A stretch of 64,000 bases of DNA, taken from positions 34,887,253 through 34,951,252 of the forward strand of contig CM075939.1 in NCBI GenBank assembly GCA_038030265.1, written 5' to 3'. Positions 23,563 through 36,036 of the stretch are shown in pieces. Each line of letters starts with the position of its first letter. Positions within the stretch are counted from its first letter, which is position 1. The notes beneath the pieces were generated by a model. That model did no database searches, had not been told where the DNA came from, and was given only the letters and a program-made list of their open reading frames with translations. The DNA comes from Corythucha ciliata (lineage: Eukaryota; Arthropoda; Insecta; Hemiptera; Tingidae). Made by a program: the position numbers and the translations under genes.

Positions 23563-23967
23563 TGGCTTATTATTTCTCAATAATAAGTCTTTGTAATCGT
23601 ATCGCAAAAAAATTTTTTTGACCCCCCCTCAAAATTTGTATAGTTTTACGTTTCAAAGTGCGTAGAATCCAAATCCGCCGTCCGGGCCATATCTTGCCCT
23701 AGGATTGCTCGAAAAAACTCGTTCTTTCGCACATAGACTCCATTTGGGGTCTAGTTGGTCCTAACATCTGATCAGTTTGATCAAATAACCTCCTTGGGTT
23801 TTATGGGCCAAAAGTGGGTCCAAAATGGGGATTTTCAAAGGATTTGGGGTCATAGGGGTGTGGGGTGTCGATTTTCATGTAATTTCAAGCCGGATTTGAC
23901 TACATCCATGAATAATAACCCCACAGTCGAAATAATAAGGCATTGTTCGATAATTCGCAGCGTTTTT
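23563..23967. mobile_element. ~405-bp insertion in the terminal hairpin of HINE-like copy A
   Basis: In other copies the tail reads AGTGCATTTTCAGAATGAAATG without a break. Here it is split after AGTGCATTTT and resumes at TTTTCAGAATGAAATGCACT (about 23964), with T-runs at both junctions. The insert starts with a short inverted repeat (ttattatttctc / ..aataataag) and has no readable gene. Confidence 0.6.
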
Positions 23968-23989
23968 CAGAATGAAATGCACTAAAAAA

Positions 23990-24631
23990 GAGTAGAATTG
24001 TTTGTGGAACAGTTTTTTTCTTCCCCTTTCCCAAGTCTTGCAGAAGATAACTTTTAATAAACTATAAGCATCACTTATTTCTTGCCTTAAAACAGCTAGC
24101 AACAGGGTTCCTCAACAACAAGTAAGAACGAAGTAAGAAGCATAAGACAATTTTACTCAACTCAACTCCTCGTGGATGATCAATATAGTTAATTAAAAAG
24201 TGTACTTTTGTTTATTGCCAGCTGGGTAAATGGCACTGGCTAGAATGAAGATGACGAAGCTCAAGGTCTTGGATAAAACTATGAATACGTATAATTTTTG
24301 TATACATTTAGGTACTTTGTATAACCGGTTTCACTGAACAACCCTCCTATTTCCTGAAGAAACAGAAATAACAAACCAGGCAGTATACGTTGAGGTTTCC
24401 ATGCGGAGATATACCTTTCGCCTAGGAAAAAGTCAAAGGCAACCAACAAAATTACTCAGGCCAGATTGAGGCAAGATAATTATTTAGAGAGCCGGAAACA
24501 ATTTGTTTAAAATCAGCTAATTTTTAAATCAGGTTTGATTTTTGAGGAGGTCCCTCCCCTTTATTTACGTCTCCGACTTTCCCTACGTCAGAGTAAGTTT
24601 GTTGATTGATTCATACTGCTGTGAAAAAAAC
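23990..24631. repeat. 0.64-kb duplicated block R, copy 2
   Basis: Direct repeat of 21655-22290. It starts immediately after the HINE-like tail and diverges at the end into an A/C-rich run (aaacaaaaacaaaaa). Confidence 0.8.
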
Positions 24632-27100
24632 AAAACAAAAACAAAAATCGTATCTCTTTGTTCCCCAGGGCTCCAGTCTATAACAGTGCAACATCCCTAA
24701 ATGTGTTGGTATTGATACAAAGCTCTTCATATCTATTTGCCAAATAAGGAGCAAAATATTATGATCAATTTCCAGCCGGTCGTTTTCTAGGAAATGCTAG
24801 AAATTGATTAATATTTTGCTCGCTATTGGGCGAATAACCATTAAGCCGGCTTAATTAAGCAAAACAATCCAGATTTTATTTAATTGGACGAATCCTGGCG
24901 GGTTTCTTCAAAACGTTGAGAGTATGTGACTGACTTTGAATGCAGCAAAGCCTTTTTAATTCCGAAAATGAAGTATAACATACAATGTACAGAGTTACTG
25001 AAAGAAAATCGAATCCGAGCTGACAACAGATTATAGCGTTCTCGGGCCTGCAAGTTTGAGCTGATATACGGTCGAATCGAAGATGCGGAACAAATTCATT
25101 TGAAGATGCACGAATGTATAACGAACAGTCAAAAGCAGACACAATTGTCAAAAACCTTTAAAACACTTTTTACCTTTTTCATGATAGTCACCGCCATTGT
25201 CATTCCATTGTAATCGGCCTATCCTCCTCTATAGATCATACGCTGAAAACAGAGAAAACTCAATTTCCGCGACTCTCCACTCGAACCCTTTAGAGAACTT
25301 CTATCATCGCCATCATTATAGCGTTGAACCAAACGGTAATTACTTCATCCTTCCTCGCTCTCAACTTCAACCTCATCCTCTTGCTCGAATATCCACACGT
25401 CATCACTCTACAGTGCATTAATCTCCCGTCTCCTATGTTCCATAAGAGAGAGAATTTTGATAGGGGAGAGAGCGTGTAGGTTGTCATGATGAATGTATGG
25501 TAGGAGGGGTGAAGATGTATCATCTTCTCTGCTGCCAACCTGTATGAGAAGTTGTGTTTCTTTAGTGACAAAAGTATCATCAGAATGGGAGCGTCTTTTT
25601 TCTTGTTGCTCACGAGTCGATGTTTAGATGTGGGGGGTTGAAAAAGACAGGGAGAAAAAGAGAGCTTACTCCACGTTTTGACCTTATTAAGAGTTTTGTA
25701 TGCATATATCTTATTCCAAGAATAATACGCGACGACCCTACAACAGTAAATTACTATCTTCTTTTTTTATTTTTTTCATTAGTTTGCTAGATTTATTTGC
25801 AAGGGCAGTTTCGTTCACATCATTGAAGTCGTTCCTACAAAAGGAATTACCTTTTGTGGTAAATTCACGGCTTGCCTTAGACTTATGATGTGAATATAAT
25901 ATTCAATTCCCCGTATTTTTCAATGCGTAATCACGTGAATAGAACGTCTTTGCCGTTTGATCGGAATTTGTGTTACTTCTCTCCAGAAGTGAATCTTTGA
26001 TGCAGACAATTTTTCCCACTATTGGGGAATTATTCTCGATTTTATGCGCTAGGTAAGAAAAGTATGCAAATGGTTGCACTTTTTACGTCGCTGGCTCTTG
26101 GTCTATAAGTAAATATAAATAAATCACTCAATGCTGTAATAAATTTGGGGTAACCAGGAAAGGTAATATAACCCAACTTTTATCTCGTGTCCGTTCCCGA
26201 TTGAACATAGTTTGATGAGGGCCTAAAAGTGGCTATAAACAGCCATCATGACAGCACCCAAAGCCTGTCAAATATAGTCCTGAAATTACAGCACTCTGAG
26301 CTAAAAATCTGTCATTCACCAAGTTTTTGGGTTTATATTTGCTAGTTTTCATACGACTACGACCAGTAAAGAAAGCGCAGCTTTCCGATCCCAAAACCGC
26401 TCAAGAAATACGAATATATCATACGCGTATGTTAGGAGCGTGCGATATAAACAATATCGCACGCTGCTTCATGTCTTCTCGAATGTGACAACTCGATGGG
26501 CGGTAGTTGACGGATTTAGTTTTTAGGCGCTGACGGATGGAGCGATTTATTTTTTGAATAGACATGAACGAAAACCGATTTTAGCTTGTACAGTTTTAAA
26601 AAGATGAGTTATTAGTTACGTAGGTGTAATTTTTGAAATCGGTCTCGGTCAGGTTGCTAAGGAAGTGCCCCTCCAACCCCTTCACCGTGACACCATGACG
26701 ACAACAATTGAACAGTGATCATTGAACTATAGGCTGTCAAGAAGAACATGAACCCGCGGCCAGCGCTCTCTCATTCGATTACTTGCAACTTATCTTCCCT
26801 CTACTTTCATTGCCGAATTGGTTGTCCCACTGTTCACCAAAGATACGTATTCTTATCAAGGTAAAGTTCCGTGGAGGGGGTAAGGAATAGTAGCTAGAGA
26901 GGCTGATGACAGGAGGGCGAGATCGACGTTTAACTTAACGGGCTTACGGGTTCAACTTCACTAGTTACGGGGGGTAACTAGTGAACTTTGTTGCAAGTTT
27001 GTTTGCCCACCAACCAGGATTGTGCCTTGTTCCCGCCCTGGCTTGATGCCTTGAAAGGCACATGACCAGGATTAAGCCTGACATGAATGCCGGGAAGTGA
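24632..27100. other. spacer without recognisable gene
   Basis: A+T-rich sequence with motif-free open frames only. It includes a perfect 12-bp hairpin TTCACTAGTTAC ... GTAACTAGTGAA near 26955-26985 and a short palindromic run near 26425-26465 (gcgatataaacaatatcgc). Confidence 0.45.
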
Positions 27101-27104
27101 ACTA

Positions 27105-27620
27105 CGCGGATAAAATTGAGAAAAATCACTAATTCGTACATAAAATCAAGAAAACATGCTATTTGAAACTCATTTGATTCGTGACCAGAATTGAGAAGAA
27201 CGCACATTCGCGGCTGAAATTGATAAAACCTCCAATTCGCAGTTGAGAAAGAGCGCTCATTCGTGTAGCCCAAATTGTGAAAACATTCTTGCCGAAAATC
27301 ACTAATTCTCGGTCAACATTGTGGAAATTCATAGTTAAAAGTTTAGTTTAGGTTTTTCATTATTTTCCTAAATGTACCTCATTTTTCAAACTATGCATAA
27401 CCATTGTCATACAAATTTAAAAGAGCAGCAACCGCTTGAAAAAATCATTGAAATACTATGTATATTTAAACTATGAATAACTGTAAATAAATTCAAATTC
27501 TACTGGTTTTTCATAGTTAAAAGTGAGAAAAATTGCTAATTGACTGTTGACGGCTATACAGGTGAAAAAAACGCTAATTCATGGCCGAAATTGAGAAAAA
27601 GCTCGAAGTAGCAGCTTAAA
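27105..27620. repeat. W-type degenerate arrays
   Basis: 27105-27330 and 27520-27620 carry the 'ctaattcg..gaaattgagaaaa' phrase several times in + orientation, separated by about 190 bases of A+T-rich sequence. Confidence 0.5.
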
Positions 27621-27748
27621 TAGAGCAAACCCCGCTGATCAACGTACAGCCTGGGTTAATCGAAAATTATTTGCATCCTTGTTTATTTTGAGACTTAGGG
27701 ACCTCATGGAGATAAGCGCGCGCGAAGGTGTAGATCTGTCAGTATATG

Positions 27749-28522
27749 TGTTACGAGCAAAGCCCGGAATTGTACAATGTCCCCATTGCCCATGCTGACA
27801 TTGCCCAGCCTTATCGTACAAAGTCCGAAATCTTTGATGGTCTTTCAAATTTGTACGGACAGAGTCCAAAATTATACCTAATTCCGATCTTTGTACGAAT
27901 TGACTTGGTCCATGTCGACAATGCACAAGCTGATTTGTACAATGTTCATTTATAAGCGGGAGGTTATATTTGTTTAGTTACGGTCAGTACAGTGAGGGAT
28001 AGTGTGGTTGTTCCGAATTTTTCAATAGTAATTCTCATTCTTTATAAACAAAAATGACAGCTCAGAAGCGACCGAAAGAAGTCACTTCGGTGGTAGTGAA
28101 AGAAAATAGTTTAATTTGGAGTGAAGATAAATGATCGAGAGTAGGTATTGTTAGTGAAATACTCGGTGCCATGTTGTGCAATTCAAAATGCCACAAATCG
28201 CTCAGCTGCACGAACAAATACAATTTGATTTTACCCAACCGTCATTTTTCCACGAAAACGTAGGTATTGAAAGAGTGAAATATCAAAAATCATCGCTAGT
28301 AGAAACACATTTTGTTTTTTGGTTCATCTTCCTCTTTGGTTGGGACTTTGTACATTGAGAACATTGCCCAAGTTGATATGTACAGAGTACGAAAATGACA
28401 TAATTTCGGATTTGGTCGTCTTTGGAGTGTACAAAGTCCATTCTTTCGGTTGTAAATCGGACTTTGTATGAAAACGCTGGGCAATGCGGACATTGTACTA
28501 TTCCGGGCTTTGCTCGTAACAT
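27749..28522. mobile_element. ~774-bp TIR element with internal TACAAAGTCC motifs
   Basis: The left end TGTTACGAGCAAAGCCCGGA and the inverted right end pair over about 50 bases (continuing into 'attgtacaatgtccccattgccca'). TATG flanks both sides, a probable 4-bp target duplication. The interior repeats TACAAAGTCC or its complement GGACTTTGTA at least five times in alternating orientation. No transposase frame. Family unknown. Confidence 0.7.
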
Positions 28523-30985
28523 ATGTATCGTAATGATGGTGTATGGGTGGGTTGGGGGTAAAAATCCCTGCTCTGGTGCCCCGAAAGTCTAGCGCCCCTG
28601 CCGCCTGGCCTGGTGACCGCCTGGCAGCATGTATCATCGACGGCATTTTATTTTTACTTTCTTGACCTTATGTGGAGCTTGAGAGTAGTAAATTGCTTGC
28701 TGGATTGGACTGGACAGGAATTAAACAACATGGTGGTCAGTCACTTGTGAAGGACCATTTAATCAACTTCGTTTCATTCCCCTCCCCCTCTCTTCCACCA
28801 CGACCTAAAGACAACTACAAAACACTTTTCATTTTCTACACGAATGGGCTCCAACTTGCCCCTTCTCCACTAGCCACGACCCCACCGCTCCTTGATCAAC
28901 CGAGTGATGTCCTATCGAAGAATAAGAGCGCTGTTGCGTCGCGTGAGTATGAAATGTATAGGACAAGAAGCAATCAGAATCGAAAGGACTAACAAAGTGG
29001 GATGGGGAGGAAGCTCTGTTTTGGGGAACGGTAAACATTTTGTTGGAAAAAGCCAAGCTTTTAATCACCGCCGGAGGAAGTCCCCGTGCACCACAACACC
29101 ACTATCATGACCCCCCCCCCCCGCCATTCGAACTATTACTCTTCTCATCACCCAAAAACCCTTTTCTCCTTCTGTTCCAATAATGTTAACCTTAACCCCT
29201 TGCGCCTTAAACTTGTTTTCTCTCGCTCAACTGGTGACTGCCTCCACACTGATGAAGTGTGGTAGGGCGGAAGAAGGGCTGAGCCGGAGGCTGGAATATT
29301 GCGAGTGGCTTTATTACAATTTAGCCAAGCACGAAAACTTCATTAGGCTGGAAGCGCTTAGCGCCTTTCATACTATACATATATGAGAAGGGTGTCGGGT
29401 GGAAGGCTATTCGCTCCTTAGGGAAGCAGGAACCAACAACATTCTCCCGGTAATAAAATGGTTAAAATAACTAATTCTCCTGTTCAAACTTGAGTTTTAG
29501 AATTAAAATTGTACCTTGAGACAGAGAATATTGCGTACCTATACTCTCTTCTGCTTATCTTTCCTTTTTCAAGAATCACCGATCGATGTTTTTTCGTTCT
29601 CTTATTTAATGGCCCCCTTTAACCGGAGCCGCAGATGATATTGAAAAGCTCTCCTCCATTTACAGTTTTCACCCTTTTTATAGGAAGCCGCAGAAAGTAC
29701 TCTCGTGCTGAAGAAATGAGTGGCTAGAAAGGGGGAAACTTTTAATGTCATGGTGTAATGTTAGCAAATAATATTACCACGGAAACAATATTTTATGATC
29801 AGGTAACTCTCGCGCGGTGATAAGTTTGTTTCCAGCTGCCAAATAATGGAATGGGTTGGAAGAGGTAGAAATAAAAAGGGATTTTTATTTTTACGGTGTG
29901 ACGATATACCAACGTTTTGTTTGATGATTTACTTTATTTTATCTTAATTATTCGCGTACATTAAACTGCTGCATCTTTATGTGAGGCATCAATTAGGGAA
30001 AACTGTGTACGTATAACCATGCTAGTATAAAATTCAGAACGCGACAGCTAAGCCTTGTCACAAATGTGTATTAGTTCATTTTCATTGATGAGAATCAGAG
30101 AGACCTTACTGAAGTTAGCTTTCCTCTTACCCACGAAGCAAATTGACGGATTTTTTGGACCTATCATCTATTGGAAGATCACGATTTAACTCACAAGCTA
30201 CTCATCCCGCGGACTTCAGGTTGATTTTTAACGACTCAGCTCACAGAAACACATAGTCGAATACTTAGTTCGATCAAATTTTTTTACCCCTTATAGAATG
30301 ATCCCCCCCCCCTTAAAACTATAGGGCTCCCACCAAGGATCGTTGCGAATTCTTCAGATCCACAAAAAATATAAGTATATGTATAATATGAATAAAATGT
30401 TAAATCCGCATTTGATGTTAGGCCTAAGTGATTGCGAAGCCGGAATGGAATGAAACGACTTGAAGAGGATTCTGATTCTGAATGTGTAGGATAAAAAATA
30501 GTGTGCACGTCACGGAGGTAGAGTTTGTTCCAAAGCCTCATCTTGGAAATACCCACTTTACCTCCTACCTAGGCGCATAATATATTATTCCTTCAGAAGT
30601 GGGCAATTTCTCGATTATTCTTATAACCAGAGTTAGAAAAGCGCCAAGTTTTATTTGACGTTGTTGAAAATATATTTTCCACCCATCCCAGAAAGCGTAG
30701 CACAGCAGTCTCTTTTTCCTTCTTACCTTTGCCCCTCGCGGCCAAGAAAAATGTGGACCAAACAAGAAAGAATTATCTTCAAAGGGATTGCTCATAATCG
30801 ATTGCGAACGAGGTGAGGTGGAAAGTTATTCATGTGTGTCCATGTTAACACTCTCCAGCTGGTGGTGCCTAATCACCTGTTAATGAGTTTCTCAGAACAT
30901 CGCGACAAGGAACTAAAAGAGTGGCGATGGGTGCTCCATTTACTAACTTAAATCAGCCACTCTTATAAAACACAAATATAAGGTC
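28523..30985. other. spacer without recognisable gene
   Basis: No gene, tRNA or clear element. A C-run lies at about 29110-29121 and another at about 30303-30311. Open frames of up to 106 codons lack motifs. Confidence 0.45.
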
Positions 30986-30990
30986 CGTCA

Positions 30991-31217
30991 TTCCATTGTT
31001 TCGCAAGTGCTACAATTTTGAAGAAAATCGTCTGGTTTCGTTCAATTTTACTTCCATTTTTTTTTTTTTTTTTTTTCACAATACGTCAATAGGTATGTTC
31101 CATTGTTTCGCTAGTACTGCACTAGTGCAGAAAACCATGTGATCTATGGACTAATTTTGAAAAATAGAATGAAAACAGATGATTCTCTTCAAAAGTGTAG
31201 CACTCGTGAAACAATGG
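30991..31217. mobile_element. MITE family M2, copy 1 (~227 bp, with internal T-run)
   Basis: The ends TTCCATTGTTTCG..AGTGCTACA and the inverted copy pair over about 42 bases (into 'ttttgaag.aaatc.tctg'). It contains a T21 tract near 31057 and a second, internal TTCCATTGTTTCG near 31097, so it may be two nested copies. The second copy in the window is at 38371-38503. Confidence 0.7.
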
Positions 31218-32090
31218 AACAGACGCAATGAAATCATATGGGTTTCGCAACTCAGCGGGCTTGGGTTTGAATTTCACTATTGCCTACTTAATGTTGTGTA
31301 TGAGGCGAGGATAGAAAACCGGAACACATTAGTTTATTCGACAACTTTGGATACAAAGAAAAACAACAAAATCAGAGCTCGAGTCTCAAAGATACAAAAA
31401 CGAAGACGACCCGGAAGGTTACACTTCAAGCGCGCGTTTCAACCATGGAGGTATATGAAGAGAGAGGAGAAAGCGATAGATGTAAAATCAAGTCGACGGG
31501 GTGAAGCCAACATACGCCACATTGGTAGTCCCGGAACGCATCAGGATTTGTGCTGAGGACTACTGCTCACTATCTGCTGCTGTGCTATCACGACTGCTGC
31601 TCTGTTATCTATATCTTAAATATCAAGGCCGAGGGACCACCAATATGACGAAAATCGGCGTCACCCTTTTCAACTTATGCTTCCTCCTCTCTTTTCCTTC
31701 CTCCATGGTTTCAACTGCTGGCGTCATAACACTTAACTACTCGTATAAGGCCACAACAAGCTGTGACATGACGCTACGCATTCAGGTTGGGATGGTCATT
31801 GCCGTCGGCGAGCGTACGACATCACCCATGTGGTTCGGGTGATGTCAGTGGGGAGGGCGTGTGATTGTCTGGTGAGCGTGACCTACATGACCGGAGCAGC
31901 GGATGAGAGATTTCAAATATATTTGATCCACATTATGGAGGTGAAACCATACATAGGGAGACCAGATGTAAAAGCGGTTTCCGAAGACGCCTGGCACAAA
32001 CAAGTAGGACGCTTGTGACGAAAAATAGGACACAACAGTAGGATGCACAAAAAAATTAGTCTAATTTTTAAAATTGAGTTTTCCTCGGTT
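31218..32090. other. spacer; possible short secreted-type open frame
   Basis: An ATG at about 31645 opens MTKIGVTLFNLCFLLSFPSS, a signal-peptide-like start. It continues about 65 codons without a family motif, and there is a possible donor at GCATTCAG|GTTGGG. It is not called as a gene because no second exon was found. Confidence 0.25.
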
Positions 32091-32094
32091 TGAA

Positions 32095-33620
32095 TGAGCC
32101 AAATCCGCGAAATTAGGGGTTTAAAGTGTAAAAATGCGCAAAACTTGGATTTCTGGGGGCCGAAATAACGACATTTTCCTTTTGAATAATAAAACCAAAT
32201 CCGGGGATTTGGTTTTTGAAAGAGCGAAAGAGCCAATTTATTTCATGAATTAGTTAGTTCACTTGCAAAACATATTTTAGTACGAGCAAACACCACGAAA
32301 TTTGGTTCTGAAAAGTGTGAAGATCCCCGAAATTGGGTAGGAAATAACAAAACCCCGTAAAAATTGGACTTTTAAGGTTCCAAATTTGAATCATTAGGTT
32401 ACAAAAGACCGAAATTGGAGGTTGAAAACAACAAAATCACAAAATTCGTCCGTTTTCCGTCAATTGTTTTCCGCCATATTAGTTTTTCGAATTAACCAAA
32501 CCTGCGAAACTGATCTAATGAATAGCTAAGCAACGAAATTCAGGTTTCGATCAGGAAAATATCCAAGAAAATGGGTTTTAAAGGAGCCTAAAGTCAACGA
32601 AATTAGGTTCTGAAAGAGCGAAACTCACGACAATTTGGGTTTAAAATAGAGAATCCCATGAAATTCGGTTTTTGAAAGCGTGAAAATCCACGAAATTTGG
32701 GTAGGAAATTACAAATATCCGTGAGATTTGGTTTTTAAGGTACCAAATTTGAAACTTTTGGTTATGGAAGAGCGAAAATCTCCAGCGATATTTTTGGGGT
32801 GTGAAAAACCCGAAATCACGAATGTCGTTTGTTTTTTGCCAAGTTAGTTTTTCGAACCTACGAAACCAATAATTTTATAAAGAGCTAGTCGAAACTCGGT
32901 TTCATATGAGAAAAGTCCACGAAATTAGGTGTTGAATGAGCTTTTGTTATGCAGGAAGAAATTGACAGTTTCCAAGTCAAAACTGACATTTTGGAGAAAT
33001 TGATAGTTTTTAAAGACGAAATTGACAGTTTAGAGGACTAAATTGACATTTTCAAGGACGAAATAGACAGTTTGTAAGGGCAGCACTGACAGTTCATAGA
33101 ATAAAATTGACAGTTTCTGTGACGAAATTGGCATTTCGTAGAATGAAATTGACAGTTTGGTGATCGTTGGAGCGTTAGGAAATCATCAGCCATTTTCATG
33201 GCATGAATATGGTCAATTTGGCCATTTTTGGTGCGTGATGGTCGTTTTTGCCATTTCAAGGTCACATGATCGTCAGTTTAAAAGTATTTTCAAGGTTGTC
33301 AGTTTAGCCATATTTTAGGGCGTGAATATGACACTATGGTCATTTTTTGGGCGCAGATCAGTCAGTTTAGCCACTTTCAAGGGGCAAAACCCTTACTAAA
33401 ATGGCGGGGGGAGGGAATGGCCAGCTTGACCATTTTTAGAACAAAACACTTTGAAGACTGAAATTGCTACGGCGTTTGCGGTTATCTTGGGGTAAGAATT
33501 GTTAGTTTTGCCACTTGAATGGTCTATTTGGCCATTTTTAGAGCGCGAATTCACGGTAGAAATTGTCAGTTCAAACATTTCTGAGCGCGAATAGTCAGTT
33601 TAGCTATTTTCAAGGCACAT
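32095..33620. repeat. long degenerate arrays, X type then Y type
   Basis: 32095-32945 repeats phrases like 'ccacgaaatttggg..ttgaaagagcgaaaa' about 15-20 times. 32945-33620 switches to 'gacgaaattgacagttt' and 'agtttagccatttttagggcg' phrases. Both are of poor copy quality. The change of type is abrupt at about 32945. Confidence 0.6.
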
Positions 33621-36036
33621 AATATAAAGTCATATTTCTCATCCCGGTAAAGTCATTAGCCTCATCAAGAAAGAAACGTGTGCGGCTAATATTAAAACTC
33701 CAAATTTGAATTTTACGCTTATTGTGACGTAACTTAGCTGTGAAAGTTAGTCTTGAAAGCTTTTGCAATAACTCCCTATATGTATTGATACTAAAAATGG
33801 CGCCATGCGAGAACTGATAAACGTGCGGAAAAGTCGCAGTTTTGGGGCTGGAAAACTAAGTTCCGAAAGGGCCTCCATGTTGAAAACTTGACCATAGTAT
33901 TTCCACGTCACCCGGAAAATACTACAGCCTGATTTCATGCACGTGAGACCAATGGATTACAATTTGACTGGATTAATAGATAAATTATAAATAAATTCAT
34001 CCTCTCAATACGGTTCCTCTTAGCAATACGATATAGAGTGATTAGGACCCTTATGCACAACTCAAATGAACATCCCTAGAGGTGAGTGGGTCCTTTTTCC
34101 AGAATTCTGCTACATCACCTTATTGGAATCGTTTCGGCGCCACTGGACGCTAGCTGGCGTGATTGCGAAATGACTGAAAGACCTAAAACTTCAAAAAAGG
34201 TTATTTTCCTAACGGATCCCGATTTTTGTTCTATTTTAGTATGAATAAACCTTCAAAAATATATGTACGAATAAGTTCTGACCCATGAACTTCCTCATTT
34301 CATTGGTTTTTTTCGATAGTTAATGATCAATGACTTTTGAAATGCGTTTGTAACTGCGCAAATAATATAACTATCTCCCTATCTCTCTCTCATTTTCAAT
34401 ATTCATATTTTATATTGTCCTCCTTCCACCCTAATAGTGCACCCCCAATCATCCCTCATCATGAAAATATACTCTAGGTCCGCGCCTGATTGGCTTGTGA
34501 ATACATCAATAGAAAAACATCCAACTAATAATGAATTGAATTGGATATTTTCATAAACGTACTTTTAATTATAGTGTTTTTATCTGAAGCAATTCAGTTC
34601 AATCTGTATTTATTGCGGCTTGACTTCAAGTGCGCATGCGACAAAACAAGCAAAAACACGCAAATTACCATTAGTTTCTGTTCATAGCTTCATTTTTCCA
34701 TTTGAACTTGTTATTTAAGAAAGGTCGCTGGTTATTGTTATTTCCATGATCACAATTTCATATGCAGTTGTGGTGAATTTGTATTAGCTTTATGGCATTG
34801 GTTCAGTGTTATTACCTTATAACTTACTAGCATTGTTTCATTACTCTACTGAAAGAAAAATGCGATAAATGAATTGTTTTGTGTTCTCATTCATCAAGCC
34901 GAATGGAATAAGATCAAGGAAATTTGAATGGTTTCTCCAATTGACGAAAACAGTATTACACTACTGCGGATTCACTCTATTTAATTCATGCACAGGCGGT
35001 CTTTTACGCCCAATTTATAAATTTAACCTCTCTATTTTATTTTCTCGTGGTCACTTGGCAGAGCTTATTTATTTCCTCCCTTGCTCCCGGTAATGATTGT
35101 ACACGTGCTCGTGTAGGTTTAATTATTTTTCCATTAGTTATTCATTCTTCTTTCATCGATACTATCTTCTTTAATCTCACGAAGAACCACAATCAGTGAC
35201 TCAGCGTCAAGCCTGTACCGCATTCCTCGCTCATAAGTTTATACTTGGGTATAGCAGCAGATTCTCCCTTGATAAGCTTGAAATGCTTTGCAATTCCCAA
35301 CAGTTTTCTAACTTGCAACATTTGAAATGCGGGATTCGAGCCCTGTCCCAAAAGGGTCTAAAACTATTTGTGAAAAGGGACTTGTGATTTGGTGGGAGGG
35401 GGAGCCCCTTCTACACCATGGCGCCGAGTTTATCATGTTAATTCTGCGCCAATCCTGAATTTTTTCGATATCTTATTAATCTTCTGGAGATTTTTTTCCC
35501 TTCAAGGTTCTGCTATAATAAACCGAAGAAATTTTTCAGTGGAAAAAAACTTAGTGGGAGCCCTGCAGATTATATGTATACCCCTACTTCAAATTCACCT
35601 CCTAGAACTATTCCTAGATTTTGAACTATTTGAACTTTAACTTTTGATAATGCAATTCACCTTCAAAAACCTTTAATATCACTATTAGGAAATGAGTGGT
35701 AAAGAAGGCGTAGGCGTAACTTAGGTTTATTTAGACTATTACGGGTTTACAGGCTCGAGCGAGATAAGCTATAAACTCGTCCTTCTTCGAAAATAATAAA
35801 AAAATAATAAACTCACTGCACATGCATCAACAGTGTGTGGGCTTCCACAAGAGTTCTTCTAATTTCTGGACCACAGACGCGGGGAATGCGTGATACTGCC
35901 AAATGAAAATTATTTTGACCATCAAGGCATGCATTTCGTGAAAGAGACGCACAACAAAAAAACAGATAGTAAATAAATTCACCCTATAAAATAATGTGGT
36001 GCTAGTTTTATAATGAGACTGATAGGATGCCAGAAA
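33621..36036. other. spacer downstream of the gustatory receptor
   Basis: No convincing gene; A+T-rich, with motif-free open frames of up to 83 codons. The 3' UTR of the minus-strand receptor gene must lie just below 36037, but no polyadenylation signal stands out. Confidence 0.4.

Noticed and set aside
31179..31842. Two overlapping open frames of 125 and 113 codons
   Set aside because: No motif, and they start inside a MITE. Only a signal-peptide-like stretch near 31645 was kept as a remark.
32945..33620. CRISPR-like array
   Set aside because: Repeats are not conserved, spacers are irregular, and the genome is eukaryotic.
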